NCBI RefSeq assembly: GCF_000721105.1
Contig: NZ_JOEV01000007.1
Location: forward strand, 186,001 to 250,000
Direction of reading: 5' to 3'
Source of the DNA: Streptomyces cellulosae
Lineage (GTDB): Bacteria; Actinomycetota; Actinomycetes; Streptomycetales; Streptomycetaceae
Length of the DNA stretch: 64,000 bases
Under the pieces are notes generated by a model. The model did not search any database. It was not told the origin of the DNA and was given only the letters and a program-made list of their open reading frames with translations. Positions 60,360 through 64,000 of the stretch are shown here, one piece after another; the first letter of the stretch is position 1; the number at the start of each line of letters is the position of its first letter. A program made the translations under genes and the position numbers.

Positions 60360-61505
60360 TCACGGCCGCCCCCTGAACCGGCGGCGTTCGGGGGTCTGCT
60401 CGGAGGAGGGCTCGTCGGCCAGCCGTACGACCGGGTCGTCGGGGCCCGCGCGCCCGGCGACGACCGGCCGGGTGGCCCGCTCGGCCTTCGCCCGGTACTG
60501 GGCCGCGTCCGCGAGCCGGAACAGCCGGCGGGCGGAGTGCACCGGCCCGATGGGGTCCTCGGTGGACGCGACCCCGCACGCGACGCCCTCCCCCAGCTCC
60601 AGCTCGGAGGACCGGCGGCAGAGCTCGCCGGCCGCCTTGACCACCTCGTCCGCGGGCGGCCCGACCGCGAGCAGACAGAACTCGTCCCCGCCGAGGCGAG
60701 CGGCGAGCGCTCCCGGCAGCATGGCTCCGCACAACGACAGCACCGACCCGAACCGCTCCAGCAGCCGGTCGCCGACGGCGTGCCCGCGGGTGTCGTTGAC
60801 CCGCTTGAGCCCGTTGAGATCACAGACGACGAGACTGACGACGACGCCTTCCCTGCGGTGCCGCTCGACGGCCTCGTCCAGGTGGGCGTCGACGGCGCGG
60901 CGGTTGGCGAGGCCGGTGAGGGCGTCGGTGAACGCCAGCCGCCGCACCTCTTCCAGCCGCTCGCTCTGGGCGATCCCGGCGGAGACGACGGAGGCCAGGA
61001 CGGTGGCGAAATCGGCGTCACCGCGGTCGAAGACGGGGGCGCCGACCGGGCGGGCGACGTACAGCTCGCCCCACGCCCGCCCGTGCTGCACGACGGGCGC
61101 GACCACGCAGCAGCCCCGGCCGCGTCTGCGCAGTGCGGCGACGCGCTGGTGGACGTAACCGGGCCGGCGTCCGGCAGCGGGCCCCTGAGCGGTCTCCACC
61201 CAGGCGTTGGGCTCGCCGCCCCCGGCCCAGCGCTCGTGCAGGAACTCGGTGATCTCGGCGAACTGGTGCACCGGGTAGGTCTCGTCGTCCGGGAACTCCT
61301 GCTCGCCCTCGGCCCGCTCCCCCACGTTCACGAGGACCCTGAGCCGCCCCAGGTCCCGCTCCCACACCGACAGCGCGGCGAAACTCCCGCCGAGCGCACG
61401 GCAGGCCCCGCCGGCGGCGGCCCGCCACACGTCCCGCGAGCTGCGGGCCGCGGCCATGCCCTGCGCCAACGCGACGATGCCCGCGAGCCGACTGTCCTCA
61501 CCCAT
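60360..61505 (-). CDS. GAF-GGDEF diguanylate cyclase
   Basis: A 381-residue cytosolic protein. An N-terminal GAF-like sensor domain (about 10-185) ends in a short coiled segment. The GGDEF domain spans about 190-345, with the catalytic signature RLGGDEF (GGDEF at 272-276) and the substrate Asp in CDLNGLKRVND. The I-site RxxD before GGDEF is absent (PGAL there), so feedback inhibition by c-di-GMP is not expected. In S. coelicolor a GGDEF protein (CdgE) is encoded next to hutH; this is probably its counterpart. Start ATG 61505, with TAGTGT 6 nt upstream. Confidence 0.9.
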   Translation of the reverse strand: MGEDSRLAGIVALAQGMAAARSSRDVWRAAAGGACRALGGSFAALSVWERDLGRLRVLVNVGERAEGEQEFPDDETYPVHQFAEITEFLHERWAGGGEPNAWVETAQGPAAGRRPGYVHQRVAALRRRGRGCCVVAPVVQHGRAWGELYVARPVGAPVFDRGDADFATVLASVVSAGIAQSERLEEVRRLAFTDALTGLANRRAVDAHLDEAVERHRREGVVVSLVVCDLNGLKRVNDTRGHAVGDRLLERFGSVLSLCGAMLPGALAARLGGDEFCLLAVGPPADEVVKAAGELCRRSSELELGEGVACGVASTEDPIGPVHSARRLFRLADAAQYRAKAERATRPVVAGRAGPDDPVVRLADEPSSEQTPERRRFRGRP

Positions 61506-61823
61506 CACTCCACACTAGGGAGGTTCCGGATGAACCGGTCACTTTGTGCGCCGCAGGGGTGACTGGGGCCGGCGGGGGTCGGCTCTCTCTTACCCGGGGT
61601 CACCCCACGCGCCCGTGGAGCTCCGCCCACGGGCCCCCGCAGCAGTTCCGGGCACCGGCGGCGGACGCGGAAGCAGCACCGGCGGCGGACGGACCCAGCA
61701 CCGCCACCGGACCCGGACCCGGCCCCGGAAGCAGCACCGAACCCGGACGCGACCGGGAACCAGACCCGAACCCGGATCAGAACCATGACCCGAACCCGAG
61801 TCCGGACCCGAACCCCGGACGCC
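61506..61823. other. 318-bp gap with low-complexity ACCCGA/GGACCC tract
   Basis: No gene I can support. Positions about 61690-61820 consist of degenerate hexamers (CCGGAC, ACCCGA, ACCCGG), which read as DPNP-like peptide repeats on the plus strand and Gly/Arg-like on the minus strand. Neither frame has a credible start or ribosome-binding site, and one would run into the 3' end of the hydratase gene. Probably a decayed or slippage-expanded spacer. Confidence 0.55.
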
Positions 61824-62624
61824 CTACTCCCCCGGCCACGCAGGCGGCCGCTTCTCGTTGAACGCGGCGACTCCCTCCGCCCGGTCCCCCGAGAACGCCA
61901 CCGACCGCCAGGCCGCGTCCTCGACCTCCAATCCGGCCCGCAGATCCATCCCGTGCCCGAGCCGCAGCGCCCGCTTCGCCGCGCGCAACCCGACCGGCGA
62001 GTTCCCGGCGATCCGGGCGGCCAGGGCCAGCGCCTCCTCCCGGTCCCGGCCCTCCTCCACCAGCGTGTCCACGAGCCCCAGCCCGGCGGCCTCCCGCGCC
62101 TCGACCCGCCGCGCCGTGAAGATCAGTTCCGCCGCCCGGGCCGCTCCGACCCGCCGTGGCAGCAGCTGCGTGCCGCCGCCCCCGGGGATCACCCCCACCG
62201 ACACCTCCGGCAGCCCCACCACGGCCGTACCGTCCGCCACGATCAGGTCGCAGGCGAGCGCCAGTTCGAAGCCGCCGCCGAGGGCGAAGCCGTGCACCGC
62301 CGCGACCGTCGGGACGGGCAGTTCCAGGACACCGGTGTACGCGCCCCGGGTCACGGGCCGCTGCCGTACCAGATCGGCGTCGGAGAAGGAGTTGCGCTCC
62401 TTGAGGTCGGCGCCGACACAGAAGGCCCGTTCATGGGTCGAGGTCAGCACGACCACACGGACGTCCCTGTCCTCGCCGAGCGCCGTACAGGCCGCCGCGA
62501 GGGACCTGGCCATCTCCGTCGACACCGCGTTCATGGCCTTGGGCCGGTCCAGGGCCAGCTCCGCGACACGCCCCTCCTCGTGCCGTCGTACCAGCACGAA
62601 CTCCCCGAACCGTTCCTCGCTCAT
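61824..62624 (-). CDS. Enoyl-CoA hydratase/isomerase (crotonase family)
   Basis: A 266-residue crotonase-fold enzyme. The CoA-binding oxyanion-hole signatures AFCVGADLKERNSF and FALGGGFELALACDLIVAD are intact, PEVSVGVIPGGGGTQLLPRRVG carries the second catalytic segment (hydratase-type Glu in PEVSVG), and the C-terminus ends with FNEKRPPAWPG. It would hydrate enoyl-CoA in beta-oxidation. The ATG at 62624 has GGGAGAG 4-5 nt upstream. It follows a proline-rich anchored protein gene on the opposite strand and is probably monocistronic. Confidence 0.93.
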   Translation of the reverse strand: MSEERFGEFVLVRRHEEGRVAELALDRPKAMNAVSTEMARSLAAACTALGEDRDVRVVVLTSTHERAFCVGADLKERNSFSDADLVRQRPVTRGAYTGVLELPVPTVAAVHGFALGGGFELALACDLIVADGTAVVGLPEVSVGVIPGGGGTQLLPRRVGAARAAELIFTARRVEAREAAGLGLVDTLVEEGRDREEALALAARIAGNSPVGLRAAKRALRLGHGMDLRAGLEVEDAAWRSVAFSGDRAEGVAAFNEKRPPAWPGE

Positions 62625-62847
62625 GACACTCTCCCGGTCGACGGCCAATGGTTAACGACGGTTAACTCCTCGTCCCCGATCATCGCAGCCGGGCCGGGAA
62701 CGGGAAAGGGCCGGGCCGGTTCCCCCCACGGCACCCGACACCCCGTTCGAGTGAACATCTGCACAAGCCCCGACGCACCGCCCACGGCGACGCATAACGT
62801 GCGTCCGCCCGGCGCATCGGGGGCGCGAGGCACGGGGAGGGATCGCG

Positions 62848-63540
62848 ATGACGACGACGGACACACAGGCCGAGGCCACACCCGAGAGCGCCACCGCGCA
62901 GCCGAACCGCGACGGCGCCGAATCCCGTCTCCGGCACCCCCGTGGCCGTCACCGCAGGCCCCGCCCCCGCAAGGCGCTGCTCGCGGCGGGCGGGCTCGCG
63001 CTGGCCGCCGGCGCGCTGAGCCTCGTACGGCTGACGCCCGACGCGGGAGTCGGCGGTCTCGGCGCCGCGGAGGCGGATTCCCGTCCGGACGGCCCGGGCC
63101 CCACCACCGGCACGGCCGGGGCGACCGACGCCGCCACCGTCGCGGAGTCCGTGGAGTCCGTTGGTGCCGCCGGTGCGTCCGGGGCCGCACCCAGGGTGAG
63201 TCCGTCGTCGACCGCCGTGCTGGGCGGAGCCGGCGCGAGCCCACCGTTCCCGACGGCGTCCACGACCACGTCACCGGCCGGAGCCGCGCCCGGCCGCACC
63301 CCCGTCACGACCGTCCCCGTCACGGCCGTCCCCGTCACGACCATCCCCGAGGCCCCGAACCCGCCCACCGCCACGCCCCGGCCGTCCGCGCCCACCGCTT
63401 CGCGGCCCGCGCCGACACCGAGCCGGACCTCGGCCTCACCGACCCCGACGCCCCAGCCACCCGGTCAGCCCCGCCGTCCGGGCCTCTGCGTGCCGATCAT
63501 CGGCCTCTGCGTGGACCAGCTGGATCCGCGGGGTCGCTGA
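62848..63540 (+). CDS. Single-pass protein with long Pro/Thr/Ala-rich region
   Basis: A 230-residue protein. A basic N-terminus (RHPRGRHRRPRPRK) precedes one hydrophobic helix (about 44-63). A 140-residue disordered Thr/Pro/Ala tract follows, then a short terminal motif with two cysteines (GLCVPIIGLCVDQLD). A GGGAGGG lies 6-7 nt before the ATG. The tract contains near-repeats such as TPVTTVPVTAVPVTTIP. It could be a cell-wall-spanning stalk. No family recognised. Confidence 0.65.
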   Translation: MTTTDTQAEATPESATAQPNRDGAESRLRHPRGRHRRPRPRKALLAAGGLALAAGALSLVRLTPDAGVGGLGAAEADSRPDGPGPTTGTAGATDAATVAESVESVGAAGASGAAPRVSPSSTAVLGGAGASPPFPTASTTTSPAGAAPGRTPVTTVPVTAVPVTTIPEAPNPPTATPRPSAPTASRPAPTPSRTSASPTPTPQPPGQPRRPGLCVPIIGLCVDQLDPRGR

Positions 63541-63565
63541 GGCAGGGCCACACCCTCCGCACGGC

Positions 63566-64000
63566 TTACGACTCGCGGTCCCGCCGCGTCAGCAGCCACG
63601 GCTCGACCACGCCGAGCCCGCGGACCGGCCGCTGCCACATCGGCTGGAGAGCGAAGCGGTACGTGGGCGGCTCCTCGCCCTCCTTCTCGGCGGCGGCCGC
63701 GGCCTCGGCCGCCTCCGCCTCGGAGGCCGGGGCCTCTCCGGTGCGGATCAGCTCCTGAGCGAAGGCGCTGTCGACGAGGACGGCGTCGCGGGGAGCTATC
63801 GACGTCAGCCGGGAGGCGAGGTTCACCGTCGTACCGAAGACATCGCCCATTCGGGTGGTCACCGTGCCGAAGGCGATACCGACGCGCAGCTCGGGCATGG
63901 TCTCGTCGTTCGCCATCGTCTCGATCAGGCGCAGGGCGATCTCGGCGGCCACGCCCGCGTCGTCGGCGGCGTACAGCACCTCGTCGCCGAGTGTCTTGAC
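63566..64000 (-). CDS. cya: Class III adenylate/guanylate cyclase, C-terminal part (gene continues past window)
   Basis: The window ends inside a class III nucleotide cyclase transcribed leftwards. The visible catalytic segment has VKTLGDEVLYAADD (the second metal Asp) and VGIAFGTVTTRMGDVFGTTVNLASRLTS, quoted by its ends VGIAFGTV and NLASRLTS, with the adenine-pocket and transition-state residues. An Ala/Glu-rich insertion (ASEAEAAEAAAAAEKEGEE) follows and YRFALQPMWQ lies near the C-terminus. In S. coelicolor a cya gene lies near hutH, so this is probably its counterpart making cAMP. The N-terminal half and start are outside the window. Confidence 0.82.
   Translation of the reverse strand, partial: VKTLGDEVLYAADDAGVAAEIALRLIETMANDETMPELRVGIAFGTVTTRMGDVFGTTVNLASRLTSIAPRDAVLVDSAFAQELIRTGEAPASEAEAAEAAAAAEKEGEEPPTYRFALQPMWQRPVRGLGVVEPWLLTRRDRES

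Noticed and set aside
61544..61861. 105-codon plus-strand frame with DPNP-like repeats
   Set aside because: No ribosome-binding site, low-complexity composition, and overlap with the 3' end of the hydratase gene.

Overview
The window reads as a piece of a Streptomyces chromosome. It is very GC-rich with almost invariant G/C third positions, uses GTG and TTG starts freely, and carries actinobacterial hallmarks: mycothiol amidase (mca), a GTP-dependent PEP carboxykinase, the mca-DUF4307-greA neighbourhood, and hutH next to a GGDEF protein and a class III nucleotide cyclase. I see no insertion sequences, prophage, CRISPR array, tRNA or rRNA; it looks like core chromosome with small accessory patches. 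All assignments are from reading the sequence, with no database search.

Layout. 1-3.4 kb: an Nramp-like transporter cut by the window edge, a secreted M14 carboxypeptidase and a small conserved protein. 3.5-10.6 kb: a probable D-amino-acid/N-acyl-D-amino-acid catabolic locus, with a sugar-kinase/IclR/RidA operon, a GntP-type permease, and a divergent amino-acid deaminase-deacylase pair, organised around a near-perfect operator. 10.6-16.5 kb: secreted S1 protease, anchored disordered protein, AlaT-type aminotransferase, a glycosyltransferase-methyltransferase fusion and a collagen-like secreted protein. 17-21.7 kb: pckG, hemolysin-III protein, TetR regulator, Ub-Mut7C protein. 21.6-28.2 kb: a translationally coupled four-gene operon encoding a processive GT2, a GT-C transferase, a polyprenyl-phosphate-sugar synthase/GtrA fusion and a secreted copper radical oxidase. 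This is the most system-like unit in the window. 28.4-33.8 kb: a DUF255 thioredoxin-like protein and a membrane-anchored STAND (NB-ARC/TPR) ATPase with an arginine in the P-loop.

34-44.7 kb: mca with a coupled small membrane protein, DUF4307, greA, a DrrAB-type ABC exporter, threonine dehydratase, MarR, a divergent sigma-like factor with a small membrane partner, metB, a TPR-like membrane protein and msrA. 44.9-46 kb: a DUF4291 gene and an SRPBCC/AHSA1 pseudogene whose 5' part is inverted relative to its 3' part. 46-53 kb: zinc alcohol dehydrogenase, MmyB-type regulator, SH3 protein, a monooxygenase-globin fusion and a subtilisin-like protease. 53-64 kb: MacB-like ABC exporter, L,D-transpeptidase, a sortase substrate, a lipoprotein, hutH carrying an in-frame repeat insertion, a diguanylate cyclase, enoyl-CoA hydratase and a partial class III cyclase.

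Recurrent themes are envelope and secreted functions (proteases, glycan synthesis/oxidation, sortase substrate, L,D-transpeptidase), many starts with a TANNNT-like box 6-8 nt upstream (leaderless-type), and short direct tandem duplications starting at or spanning the stop codons of at least six genes. That last pattern is unusual when seen together.
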